Assembly: GCF_000449425.2 (NCBI RefSeq)
Contig: NZ_AVHW01000051.1
Span: 1-52,012, forward strand
Direction: 5' to 3'
DNA length: 52,012 bases
Origin: Clostridioides difficile CD160
Lineage (GTDB): Bacteria; Bacillota; Clostridia; Peptostreptococcales; Peptostreptococcaceae
Part shown: in pieces, positions 27,202-36,094 of the stretch
How positions within the stretch are numbered: position 1 is the stretch's first letter
How the letters are laid out: every line of letters starts with the position of its first letter
Position numbers and translations under genes: made by a program
Notes under the pieces: generated by a model
The model's database searches: none
Seen by the model: the letters and a program-made list of their open reading frames with translations, nothing else
What the model was told of the DNA's origin: nothing

Positions 27202-27924
27202 TTATTTTGAATTTAAAAGGTTTGAAGCTATATCTGGATAGTTAGTAAAAATACCATCTACATTGAGTTTTAGACAATGTAGCATATCATCTTCTTCATT
27301 TACAGTGTATACATTGATACCAAGTAAATTTGTGTGGCAAAGTTCAACTAGAGATTCAGTTACTAAAATTAAAGGTGCATGGAGATAACTATTACCTAGA
27401 AATTTAGCAAAATTGACTACATTATTTATAGGTAAATAACACAATAGTGCTGTTTTTATACTAGGGTCTAATTTATGAAAATTTTTTAAGCTATTGCTAT
27501 TAAAACTAGATACAAGAACTCGATTTTTCATATTGTACTTTAAAATAAGTTCTAAAACATCTTTTTCTATATTAGGATAATTTACCTTGTCAGTTTTTAG
27601 TTCTATATTTAAAACGAGGTTTGTAGGTGAAATTAAAATTAATACTTCTTCTAAAGTTGGAATTTTACATTCCTTGTTGTTTTGATATCCATCAAATGAT
27701 GAATTTAGAGTCTTTAGTTTTCTTAAGGTTAAGTCTTTTACAAATCCATGACCATTAAAAGTTCTATCAACTTTTTCATCATGAATAACTACAATTTTTC
27801 CATCTTTAGTCCTGTGAACATCAAGTTCTATTCCATATATATTCATATCTAAACATTTTTTAAAAGCTAGAATAGTGTTTTCTGGATATTTTCCACTAAA
27901 ACCCCTATGAGCATAAATATTCAT
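27202..27924 (-). CDS. Glycerophosphodiester phosphodiesterase (GDPD family)
   Basis: 240 residues. Hydrolyses glycerophosphodiesters to glycerol-3-phosphate and an alcohol. The catalytic start AHRGFSGKYPENTI (about 5-18), ELDVHRTKDGKIVVIHDEKVDRT (about 33-55, with metal-binding Glu and Asp and a catalytic His) and LNIELK are present. There is no signal peptide, so it resembles cytoplasmic UgpQ-type enzymes. GGAGG precedes the ATG. The product could feed the same pool as glycerol kinase, but the genes are 20 kb apart. Confidence 0.93.
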   Translation of the reverse strand: MNIYAHRGFSGKYPENTILAFKKCLDMNIYGIELDVHRTKDGKIVVIHDEKVDRTFNGHGFVKDLTLRKLKTLNSSFDGYQNNKECKIPTLEEVLILISPTNLVLNIELKTDKVNYPNIEKDVLELILKYNMKNRVLVSSFNSNSLKNFHKLDPSIKTALLCYLPINNVVNFAKFLGNSYLHAPLILVTESLVELCHTNLLGINVYTVNEEDDMLHCLKLNVDGIFTNYPDIASNLLNSK

Positions 27925-28131
27925 TTATATAGCTCCCTCCAATAAATCTTGTAAAATTTTAATTAATATAATATATCATATTCCAAAAGGTATTGTTATA
28001 TATTAATTAAATAACTATTTATAATTTATATATTATATAAATGTAGAAAAATAAAATCATATCTGTGTTATAATATATTTTAAACATTGTAAATATTAAG
28101 AATTTAGTAGTTATAAGAATAGATATAATTT

Positions 28132-28162
28132 TATGCAAGCTCATGTGTTTAGAGCTTGCATA
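28132..28162. promoter_or_regulatory. Perfect 11-bp hairpin in the NRPS upstream region
   Basis: TATGCAAGCTC (28132-28142) pairs with GAGCTTGCATA (28152-28162) around a 9-nt loop. It is relatively GC-rich in a gap of about 320 bp that is otherwise AT-rich and holds no gene. No T-run follows, so it is not an obvious terminator; a regulator-binding site or 5'-leader element is possible. Confidence 0.45.
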
Positions 28163-28248
28163 TGTATTATTAATATATTTCTATATTGCAAAAATAAAAT
28201 TCCAAAAGAATTTTTTCTATAGATTTAGTAGTAAGGGGGAATTTTGAT

Positions 28249-30438
28249 ATGTATGAAGTTAATTTAGAACGAGCTATGAATTATTGGATGGATTTGTTAG
28301 ATGATTATACAAATATAGCAAAAATTCCAAATGATTTTTTTTATAAAGACTGCTCTGATGAAGTATTAGACGAAGTTTTTAAGATGAATATCGAAAAACA
28401 TGAAAGATTAATTCAGTATTCTAAACATAATAATATTAGCATAAGTTCTATTATAGAAACTATATATGGTCTTATACTTCAAAAGTATATATATGAAGAT
28501 GATGTAGTTTTTGGAAAAACAATAAATATAATTCCAATAAGAGTAAAGGTTAGACAAAGTGAGAAATTTATAGATGTTGTAAGAAAGTTAAAAAGACAAT
28601 GGAGTAGGTCTTTAGAATATGGGTATTATTTGTTATCGGATATAGAGAATAAAAATCATCTAAATACTAAACTTATAAATACCATATTTGTAGCCAAAAG
28701 TTTTGATTTATCATATGACTATGACATAGAAAAAAAAGGATATGATTTATCTGTAATAGTATATACAAAGAGAGCACTTAAAATAAAAATAAAGTATAAA
28801 CCATCTATATACAAAAGAGAAACTATTAGAAGAATACTAAATCAATTTGACTATATAATAGAACAAATAATAAAAGATAACGATATTTTAATAGAAGATT
28901 TAGAATTTGTATGTAAAAAAGAAGAAAAAGTATTATTGGAAGACTTTAATGATAATCAATATAAAGTGCCATATGATAAAAGTTATATTGATTTATTTAG
29001 AGAACAAGCTAAAACAACACCTGATAATATAGCAGCTAGAGATGAAAATAGAAATTTAACATATAGAGAACTAGATGAGTTAACTGATAAACTTGCAGGT
29101 TATTTAAATCATATAGGAGTAAAAAGTGAAGATATAGTAGCTGTAATGTTACCAAGAGATATTAATATAATTATTACAGCTATAGGGATTATGAAATCAG
29201 GTGGAGCTTTTTTCCCAATAGATACAAATAATCCAGAAGAAAGATTAAATTATCTTCTTGAAGATAGTAATGCAAAAGTAGTAATAACTACAGATGAACT
29301 TAGCTGCAAGGTTGTAAATGAAAATACAATCGTACTTGATATAAATAATGAAGATATATTCAAAGTTGGATATGAATTGACTGAAAAAATAACACCATCA
29401 AACTGTGCATATACAATATCTACATCAGGTTCAACTGGTAGACCAAAAACTATAGCTATAGAGCACAAGAGTCTAGTAAACATGTGCTATTATAGTGTAA
29501 AAGTAATAAAGGCTGTAGAAGATGATATATGTGGTATATACTTAAGTTTTAGCTTTGATGCTGTAATGAAACAGCTATTTCCATATTTGCTTATAGGTGC
29601 ATCAATAAACATTATGCCTGAGGAAGCTAAATTTGATGAATATACAGTAAATGAATATTGTGAGGAAAATGATATAACTATCTTAGCATTACCAACAGCG
29701 TTTGCAAAATTATTTATACAAAATTGTACCAATAGCTCACTTAGAGTTGTGCAGACTGGAGGAGAAAGATTAAAGGGATATAGAAAACGTAACTATGAAT
29801 TATATAATGAGTATGGACCAACAGAATTTACTGTCGTATCGACTTCTTTTCATGTGGATAAGGAATATGGAAAAATACCAATAGGTAAACCTATATTTAA
29901 CACTTATGCATATGTATTAGATAAAAAGAATAAACTATGTCCAATTGGAGTTCCAGGAGAGCTATGTCTATCAGGAATTCAAATATCAAGAGGTTATTTA
30001 AATAAAAAAGGGCTTACAGAGCAAGTATTTGTGGAAAATCCTTATAAAACTTGTGAATATAATAAATTAATGTATAGGACTGGAGACTTAGTAAGATGGT
30101 TAGATGATGGAAATCTGGATTATATTGGAAGGATGGATAATCAAGTAAAAATTGATGAGTTTAGGATAGAGCTATATGAGATTGAAAATATAATAAACAA
30201 TATTGCAGAAATTAAAAGTGTTGTTTGTATATCAAGAACAAATGATGATGGAGATATGTATATATGTGCTTATTATGTGATTGATGATAAAGATAGTGAT
30301 AAGGTAAATGAAAGAGCAGTTAGAGAATATTTAAATGAGCATCTACCACCATATATGATTCCAACAATAATAATGAGGATAGATAAAATACCAGTTACAC
30401 CAATCGGAAAAGTAAATAAAAAAGCACTACCAGAGTGA
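28249..30438 (+). CDS. Orphan NRPS-like protein: partial condensation domain plus adenylation domain
   Basis: 729 residues. Residues 1-225 resemble the second half of an NRPS condensation domain and lack the HHxxxDG site. Residues 240-729 are an adenylation domain that would activate an amino acid with ATP: A3 STSGSTG at 391-397, A4 FSFDAVMKQLFP at 434-445, A5 NEYGPTE at 520-526, A7 YRTGD at 609-613 and A10 PIGKVNKKAL with Lys721. The A8 hinge is odd (QVKIDEFRIELYEIE, lacking the usual RG). No carrier, thioesterase or reductase domain follows, and no phosphopantetheinyl transferase is in the window. AAGGGGGA precedes the ATG; a terminator follows. Amino acid specificity not assigned. Confidence 0.85.
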   Translation: MYEVNLERAMNYWMDLLDDYTNIAKIPNDFFYKDCSDEVLDEVFKMNIEKHERLIQYSKHNNISISSIIETIYGLILQKYIYEDDVVFGKTINIIPIRVKVRQSEKFIDVVRKLKRQWSRSLEYGYYLLSDIENKNHLNTKLINTIFVAKSFDLSYDYDIEKKGYDLSVIVYTKRALKIKIKYKPSIYKRETIRRILNQFDYIIEQIIKDNDILIEDLEFVCKKEEKVLLEDFNDNQYKVPYDKSYIDLFREQAKTTPDNIAARDENRNLTYRELDELTDKLAGYLNHIGVKSEDIVAVMLPRDINIIITAIGIMKSGGAFFPIDTNNPEERLNYLLEDSNAKVVITTDELSCKVVNENTIVLDINNEDIFKVGYELTEKITPSNCAYTISTSGSTGRPKTIAIEHKSLVNMCYYSVKVIKAVEDDICGIYLSFSFDAVMKQLFPYLLIGASINIMPEEAKFDEYTVNEYCEENDITILALPTAFAKLFIQNCTNSSLRVVQTGGERLKGYRKRNYELYNEYGPTEFTVVSTSFHVDKEYGKIPIGKPIFNTYAYVLDKKNKLCPIGVPGELCLSGIQISRGYLNKKGLTEQVFVENPYKTCEYNKLMYRTGDLVRWLDDGNLDYIGRMDNQVKIDEFRIELYEIENIINNIAEIKSVVCISRTNDDGDMYICAYYVIDDKDSDKVNERAVREYLNEHLPPYMIPTIIMRIDKIPVTPIGKVNKKALPE

Positions 30439-30452
30439 TTTTTTATTATGAC

Positions 30453-30500
30453 AGGTGTTGTAAAGTGATTTCAGAAATTTCTTTATGACACCTGTTTTTT
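30453..30500 (+). terminator. Intrinsic terminator after the NRPS-like gene
   Basis: ACAGGTGT near 30452 pairs with ACACCTGT near 30487, with an outer-to-inner continuation TAAAG/CTTTA after a 2-nt mismatch, followed by T6. Confidence 0.8.
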
Positions 30501-30528
30501 AGAAATAATCAATTGACACAAAAGAAAG

Positions 30529-30543
30529 AATTTTCTGTACATT
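30529..30543 (+). promoter_or_regulatory. CodY-like box upstream of the OPT transporter
   Basis: AATTTTCTGTACATT matches 13 of 15 positions of AATTTTCWGAAAATT. It overlaps the region just after a TTGACA at 30513-30518, about 310 bp before the OPT start. Confidence 0.45.
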
Positions 30544-30789
30544 TTTACTGTGATGAAAATTTGTTTATAAGAATGATTATTGTATTTTTTATACTTTTAC
30601 GTGTTTTAAAGTGTTTTTCTAACAAATTTAATTTTACATTAAAAAATTTTTTTACTTTTTATCTTAATACTTTTTAGTATAATTGAAAAATAAAAAGAAT
30701 ATTAGCATAAAAATATCTAAAAGTAGAAAATAATAATATGGGGTTAAATTTTAGTAATTTTAACTCGCTATTTGTAAAATAATAAAAAG

Positions 30790-30818
30790 TTAAGTTTTAT
30801 ATGTATATATGTTATAAT
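30790..30818 (+). promoter_or_regulatory. Promoter of the OPT-pqqD operon
   Basis: TATAAT at 30813-30818 with an extended -10 (TG one base upstream) lies 30 bp before the start. The -35 box (TTAAGT, 30790-30795) is weak, as is usual for extended -10 promoters. Confidence 0.5.
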
Positions 30819-30848
30819 ATATACAAACTGAAAAGGGGTGAAAATTTT

Positions 30849-32777
30849 ATGAACAAAAAATTACCTAAGGGTGCTTATGGTGAAGTTAGTGGAAAAGATT
30901 ACGTTCCATACATCACAGATAAGTCCAGAACCGGTGGAAATGTAGCTGTACTGATTATCGGTATCATTTTAGCTGCCATTTTTGCCGCATCTACAACTTA
31001 TTCTGGAATGAAAGCTGGTCTTACTGTTGCAGCGGGTATTCCAGGAGCTATAATAGGTTCTGCTTTTGTCGGAGCATTTGCTCGTCAGAAGGGTATTCTT
31101 GGTAAGAATTTAATCCAAGGTATGTCAAGTGGTGGAGAATCTGTTGCAAGTGGATTCATTTTCGTATTACCAGCAGTTATCTTAATTGGAAGCCAAATTA
31201 CATTTTTCGAAGGCTTAGCTGTTGGAGTTGGTGGAGTTTTATTTGGTATAGGAGTTGCTGCTATAGTTCACAACTATCTAATAGTTGAAGAGCATGGTAA
31301 ACTTATGTACCCAGAATCAATGGCTATATCTGAGACACTTGTTGCTTCAGAAGCTGGTGGAGATTCAATTAAGTACATGGGAATAGGATTTGTAATAAGT
31401 GGATTTATTACTGTATTAACTGGTTCATTCTTAAATGTAGCAAACAATGTAATGAGTCTTGTAGGAAGTAAGTTCTACAAATGGAAATTTGATATCGAAG
31501 TAAATCCTCTACTTTTAGGAATTGGATTTATAGTAGGTCTTGAAGTTTCTTTAACAATGTTTGCAGGAAGTATATTATCAAACTTTGGTATCGCACCTTT
31601 AATAGGATATTTTACAGATATGGCTAGAGATGGAGCTATGGTATGGAATAATCCTGCGATGCCTCTTAACCAAATGGATGTAGGAGCTATATCTAGTAGT
31701 TATGTAAAATATATAGGTGCTGGTATGATGCTTTGTGGTGGTATTATTGGTGCAATAAAACTTATACCAACTATAATCGCTTCTATAAAAGAAACACTTA
31801 AAGCTAAATCAAGTACTGGAGAAGGAGAAGAAGGTTCATCTATACAAATGATACTTTTATTAGGTGGAGTAGTTGTTGGATTCTTAGCAGCGTTCTTAAT
31901 TTCTGGTAATATTGCTATGGCAATTATTGGAGCTATCATATCTCTTTTATTATCTTTATTATTTGTTATAGTAGCAGGACGTTTAACAGGAACAATAGGA
32001 ACATCAAATCTTCCAGTTTCTGGTATGACTATTGCTTCTCTAGTTATTGTAACATTAGTATTTGTTATAATGGGCTGGACTGATTTAGAAGCTAATAAAT
32101 CATTACTTTTATTTGGTTCATTTATAGTTGTTGCTATTGCTATAGCTGGAGGTTATACTCAATCTCAAAAAGTAACTTATATCATTGGTGGTAGCAAAAA
32201 TGAAATGCAACGTTACTTTACAATTGCAAGTATAGTTGGTGTTATAGTTGTTGTTGGAGTAATTTTATTACTTTCTGACCAACTTAGAGCAACTGGTGAT
32301 AATGTACAATTTGCATTACCACAAGCTAACTTAATGTCAACATTAACTTCTGGTATTATGTCAGGTAGTTTACCTTGGGTTATGATTATTGTTGGAGTAT
32401 TTATGGCAATTGTTTTATATGCATTAAACTTACCAATAATGACTATAGCTATAGGATTCTATTTACCAATAGCAACTACTTCTATAATATTAGTTGGAGC
32501 ATTAATCCGTTTATTTGTTGAGTTAGTATCTAAAACTGACAAAGAAAAAGAAGTTAAAGTTTCTAATGGTATAAGTTTATCTTCTGGTCTTGTTGCTGGT
32601 GGTTCTATCATTGGTTTAATAGGTATAATATTACAAGTAACTGGAGTTATAACTCCAAAAGTACCAAGTGGATTTGCTGCAACAAATTCAATGGCAATTG
32701 CTTTATTGGTAGTTTTAGTTGTACTTACAGCGTTACCTATTGTTTTATCTAAAGTAAAAAACAATGAGCAAGAGTAA
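30849..32777 (+). CDS. OPT-family oligopeptide transporter
   Basis: 642 residues, with roughly 15-16 membrane helices and a short polar loop near 320-345. Family segments: STTYSGMKAGLTVAAGIPGAIIG (about 50-72), GMSSGGESVASGFIF (about 92-106) and MYPESMAISETLVASEAGGD (about 155-174). OPT proteins import peptides or metal-chelate conjugates with protons. ATG at 30849 lies 8 bases after GGGGTG; upstream starts are unlikely. The first 100 or so codons use more C/G-ending codons than the rest. The stop overlaps the start of the pqqD-like gene by 14 bp. A CodY-like box lies upstream. Confidence 0.93.
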   Translation: MNKKLPKGAYGEVSGKDYVPYITDKSRTGGNVAVLIIGIILAAIFAASTTYSGMKAGLTVAAGIPGAIIGSAFVGAFARQKGILGKNLIQGMSSGGESVASGFIFVLPAVILIGSQITFFEGLAVGVGGVLFGIGVAAIVHNYLIVEEHGKLMYPESMAISETLVASEAGGDSIKYMGIGFVISGFITVLTGSFLNVANNVMSLVGSKFYKWKFDIEVNPLLLGIGFIVGLEVSLTMFAGSILSNFGIAPLIGYFTDMARDGAMVWNNPAMPLNQMDVGAISSSYVKYIGAGMMLCGGIIGAIKLIPTIIASIKETLKAKSSTGEGEEGSSIQMILLLGGVVVGFLAAFLISGNIAMAIIGAIISLLLSLLFVIVAGRLTGTIGTSNLPVSGMTIASLVIVTLVFVIMGWTDLEANKSLLLFGSFIVVAIAIAGGYTQSQKVTYIIGGSKNEMQRYFTIASIVGVIVVVGVILLLSDQLRATGDNVQFALPQANLMSTLTSGIMSGSLPWVMIIVGVFMAIVLYALNLPIMTIAIGFYLPIATTSIILVGALIRLFVELVSKTDKEKEVKVSNGISLSSGLVAGGSIIGLIGIILQVTGVITPKVPSGFAATNSMAIALLVVLVVLTALPIVLSKVKNNEQE

Positions 32778-33111
32778 TGATGTTTTAGATATTGTATTTA
32801 AAATTACTAATGGACTTGAATATGAAGTAGATGAAAATAGTATTGTAACGATACTTGAAAAACAAGACCATAAAATCCAAAGGTTTTTTAGAAAGTTAAA
32901 AGCTAGAATACCTAAATATAAAAAAATAGAACTGGATGAATATTCTAGTTTCGTGTTTTTACAAATTGATGGTCAGAGAACTGTTAGAGCAATAGGTGAA
33001 AACCTAGAAGCTAAATATGGAGAAGAATCTCATCCACTTTACGAAAGATTGTTAGTTTTTTTAAATCATATTGAAGTTAATTGTCATTATGTTGAAAGAC
33101 TGGATATATAA
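32764..33111 (+). CDS. PqqD-like protein coupled to the OPT transporter
   Basis: 115 residues. The C-terminal 75 residues fit the PqqD/RiPP recognition element pattern: KKIELDEYSSFVFLQIDGQRTV (DG-x-RTV), then an amphipathic helical stretch (ERLLVFLNHIE). The N-terminal strand (NGLEYEVDEN) and a basic spacer (QRFFRKLKARIPKYKK) precede it. PqqD domains usually bind the leader of a ribosomal peptide for a radical SAM or cyclase partner. No such partner or precursor is adjacent here. The start overlaps the OPT coding end by 14 bp with only a weak ribosome site, so translation is probably coupled. Confidence 0.8.
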   Translation: MSKSNDVLDIVFKITNGLEYEVDENSIVTILEKQDHKIQRFFRKLKARIPKYKKIELDEYSSFVFLQIDGQRTVRAIGENLEAKYGEESHPLYERLLVFLNHIEVNCHYVERLDI

Positions 33112-33168
33112 ATATAAGTAAAATTATTATAGGATATATCGGAATGTAAAAGTTAGAAGATAATTATA

Positions 33169-33220
33169 AAAGAGGCTATCTCAAAATAGAGATAAGCCTC
33201 TTTTTTACTGTTGAAATGAT
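33169..33220. repeat. Dispersed hairpin repeat, bidirectional terminator
   Basis: AAAAGAGGCTATCTC (33169-33183) pairs with GAGATAAGCCTCTTTT (33190-33205, one bulged A), ending in a T-run. Its reverse complement matches 17391-17442 at about 47 of 52 positions. It separates the convergent pqqD-like and ABC-F genes. Confidence 0.75.
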
Positions 33221-33284
33221 GAAAATATATATTAAAACCTACAAATTTAAATTAGAACTTATTAAACTTAATATTAGAATAGTA

Positions 33285-35204
33285 TTATTTATTATTAGCT
33301 ATTTCATCAGCTAGATTATTTAGATATTCCCATCTTTCATATTTATGTTCAAGTTCCTTTTCTAGTCTTGATTTTTCATCTAAAATTTCTTGAAGTTTGG
33401 TAAAATCAGTTGAAAATTTTGAAGTACTTTCATCAAGTGTTGCAATTTTAGATTCAAGTTTTTCTATGTCTGATTCAATATTTTCAAATTCCCTTTGCTC
33501 ATTATATGAGAATTTAAGTTTTTTATCATTTTTAGGTTTTTCTTTTTTTGAAGTAGTAGAGTCATCTTTTTTAATTGATTCTTTTTTAGATTCTTCAAAC
33601 TCAATTCCTTGAATCTCTCTATAAATAAGATAGTCGCTATAATTACCTGTATATACATGGATTTTTCCATTTCCTTCATATGCAAATATTTTATTACAAA
33701 TTCTATCTAAGAAGTATCTATCATGTGATACTGTAACTACTACACCTCTAAATTCATCAAGATATTCTTCTAAGATTTTAAGTGTCTCAATATCTAAATC
33801 ATTTGTAGGCTCATCTAACAGAAGTACATTAGGAGCTGTCATAAGGATTCTAAGAAGGTGCAGTCTTCTTCTTTCACCACCAGATAATTTACCTATCAAA
33901 GTATACTGCATAGTACCATTAAAAAGGAATCTTTCACACATCTGAGAAGCTGTAATTCTAGTACCATCTGAAGTCTCTATATAGTCACTAGCTTCTTTTA
34001 CATAGTCTATAGCTCTCATATCAATATTCATATGAGAGTCATCTTGAGAAAAACAACCTATTTTAACCGTTTCTCCAATTGAAATATATCCATTATCAGG
34101 TTCTATATCTCCATTGATTATGTTTATAAGGGTCGATTTACCCATACCATTTTTTCCTATTATACCAATTCTATCAGTACGAGCTAAAGTATATTCTAAG
34201 TTATCTATAACTGTATTACCTTCAAAAGCTTTGGATATATTGTGTATTTCTATTATTTTATTCCCAAGTCTACTTGATGCAACAGATATATCGAGATTTT
34301 CATCAGGTTTGAAAGCTTCTCTGTTTGTGAGTTCATCGAATCTTTGTAAACGAGCTTTTTGTTTGGTACTACGAGCTTGAGCTCCTCGTCTAACCCAAGC
34401 AAGTTCTGTTCTAATTAAATTTTGTCTTTTATCTTCAATACTTGCTTCTAGTGCAAGTCTTTCCATTTTCTTTTCTAGAAATATTGAATAATTACCATCA
34501 TAACTAAATAATCTACCCTTATCTAGCTCAATTATTCTATTTGTAACACGGTCCAAAAAGTATCTATCATGAGTTATCATAAGTAGTGAACCTTTTCTTG
34601 AATTGAGATATTCTTCAAGCCAATCTATCGTATCATTATCTAGATGGTTAGTAGGCTCATCTAGTATTAAAAGCTCACAAGGAGTAATAAGGGCTGATGC
34701 TAAAGAAACTCTCTTTCTTTGGCCTCCAGAAAGTTCTGCTATTTTTTGATTAAAGTCATTTATACCAAGTTTCGTAAGTACTGACTTGGCTTCACTTTCC
34801 AAATCCCAAAGATTTAAAGCATCTATTTTTTCGTGTATTGATAATAATTTTTTATTCAATTCATCTGTAAAGTTTGAACTAAGTCTTTCTAAGATTTCTT
34901 GATATTCACCAAGTAGTTTTAATTCCTCTGAAGTCCCATTAAATACTTGTTCAAGTACAGTTGAACTTTCATTATAAGTTGGGTTTTGAGGTAGATATTC
35001 TATTCTAATACCATTAGTTTTTGTTATATTACCAGTTTCACTTTCTTCAACTCCTGCAATAATCTTAAGCAAAGTAGATTTACCAGTTCCGTTTACACCA
35101 ATAAGTCCTATTTTTTCACCATCATTGATTCCAAGAGATATATTTTCAAGTAATTTTTTTTCGGAATAACTTTTACTTATGTTTTCCAATGTCATTAAAT
35201 TCAT
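33285..35204 (-). CDS. ABC-F family ATPase (Uup/EttA-like translation factor)
   Basis: 639 residues, with two ABC domains and no membrane segments. Domain 1: Walker A GVNGTGKST, signature LSGGQRKRV, Walker B LLILDEPTNHLD. A charged linker follows (about 235-300: RQNLIRTELAWVRRGAQARS). Domain 2: GKNGMGKST, LSGGERRRLHL, LLLDEPTNDLD. The C-terminal coiled coil (about 535-635) resembles Uup. ABC-F proteins act at the ribosome on stalled translation or, in some lineages, protect against antibiotics; this domain plan fits the Uup/housekeeping type. ATG at 35204 is preferred (AAAGGTG 6-7 bases upstream). Last gene of a minus-strand run with M15, MocR and ddl. Confidence 0.92.
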   Translation of the reverse strand: MNLMTLENISKSYSEKKLLENISLGINDGEKIGLIGVNGTGKSTLLKIIAGVEESETGNITKTNGIRIEYLPQNPTYNESSTVLEQVFNGTSEELKLLGEYQEILERLSSNFTDELNKKLLSIHEKIDALNLWDLESEAKSVLTKLGINDFNQKIAELSGGQRKRVSLASALITPCELLILDEPTNHLDNDTIDWLEEYLNSRKGSLLMITHDRYFLDRVTNRIIELDKGRLFSYDGNYSIFLEKKMERLALEASIEDKRQNLIRTELAWVRRGAQARSTKQKARLQRFDELTNREAFKPDENLDISVASSRLGNKIIEIHNISKAFEGNTVIDNLEYTLARTDRIGIIGKNGMGKSTLINIINGDIEPDNGYISIGETVKIGCFSQDDSHMNIDMRAIDYVKEASDYIETSDGTRITASQMCERFLFNGTMQYTLIGKLSGGERRRLHLLRILMTAPNVLLLDEPTNDLDIETLKILEEYLDEFRGVVVTVSHDRYFLDRICNKIFAYEGNGKIHVYTGNYSDYLIYREIQGIEFEESKKESIKKDDSTTSKKEKPKNDKKLKFSYNEQREFENIESDIEKLESKIATLDESTSKFSTDFTKLQEILDEKSRLEKELEHKYERWEYLNNLADEIANNK

Positions 35205-35229
35205 ATAATTCACCTTTATTTCTAATCTA

Positions 35230-36012
35230 TTATTTTTCAAAATGTTGATAGTCTGGGTTTTTCCAATATCCACCCCAACTCCAACCTCTGCTTACAAAAG
35301 CATTATAACAATCATCACCTTTTTTTATCATTCCAAATTTCGAAGTAGACCTATCAGCATAGACTGTACTTACTTTAGGACTAACATTATCACCAGAAAC
35401 TTGAGGGTTCTGCAATGGATTTATATCTATAGCACGTCCTTTACCATGGTTTGAAACGACATCTGTACCAGCTACAGTTCTATAACAAAATGACGAGGTA
35501 TTATTATCAGACATAGATTTTTCATCTATAGCGTCATAATCATCTATTAGTTTAATTTTTTCAATTGGATATTTTTTTTCATATAATTCCTTAAAAATAT
35601 CCACAACTTCTGGAGCTAGTTCACTACTTACTATCATTTCTCCTTGATGAGTTTTTTCATCGAATCCATAGTATGTAAGTTTTAAATAAGATAGGCTATC
35701 AAAGCTTATAGGTTCATCAGAAGGCATAGATTTACCAATCATTTTACTTTTTATATTATCTGGTATTGAAGAATATGAAAAAGTAGGTTTAATATTGTTA
35801 TCTTCCTGCTTTTTACTAGAGCTTTGATTATTTTTAGAACCATCTGTTGTATTGTTTTTATTCTGCATAGTTTCTTGACTATTTACATTATCTTTTTTAT
35901 TGGGGCTAGAGAAAAGTATCTCATATATAGATAATAAGGCGAGAAATAATACAGTTATTACAATTGTTAGTTTTAATTTATTAATCTTTTTTCGTTTTGA
36001 CTTTTTACTCAT
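35230..36012 (-). CDS. M15-family D-alanyl-D-alanine carboxypeptidase (VanY-like), membrane-anchored
   Basis: About 260 residues. A Lys-rich N-terminus and a single membrane helix (about 13-33) place the domain outside the cell. A low-complexity Asn/Ser/Lys linker (about 38-75) follows. The zinc site is visible: SNHGKGRAIDINP (His and Asp) and a C-terminal PDYQHFEK (His), with the YRTVAGTD segment before. It trims the terminal D-Ala of peptidoglycan stem peptides. It is the product-side counterpart of Ddl, encoded two genes upstream on the same strand. ATG at 36012 with GGGGGA is preferred. The ABC-F start follows 25 bp after its stop. Confidence 0.9.
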   Translation of the reverse strand: MSKKSKRKKINKLKLTIVITVLFLALLSIYEILFSSPNKKDNVNSQETMQNKNNTTDGSKNNQSSSKKQEDNNIKPTFSYSSIPDNIKSKMIGKSMPSDEPISFDSLSYLKLTYYGFDEKTHQGEMIVSSELAPEVVDIFKELYEKKYPIEKIKLIDDYDAIDEKSMSDNNTSSFCYRTVAGTDVVSNHGKGRAIDINPLQNPQVSGDNVSPKVSTVYADRSTSKFGMIKKGDDCYNAFVSRGWSWGGYWKNPDYQHFEK

Positions 36013-36094
36013 ATTATCCCCCAGTGTTAGATTCATATAAACTATATATATTATACATCATAAAAATAAACTAGGCTAACAATATTTAGTTAAC

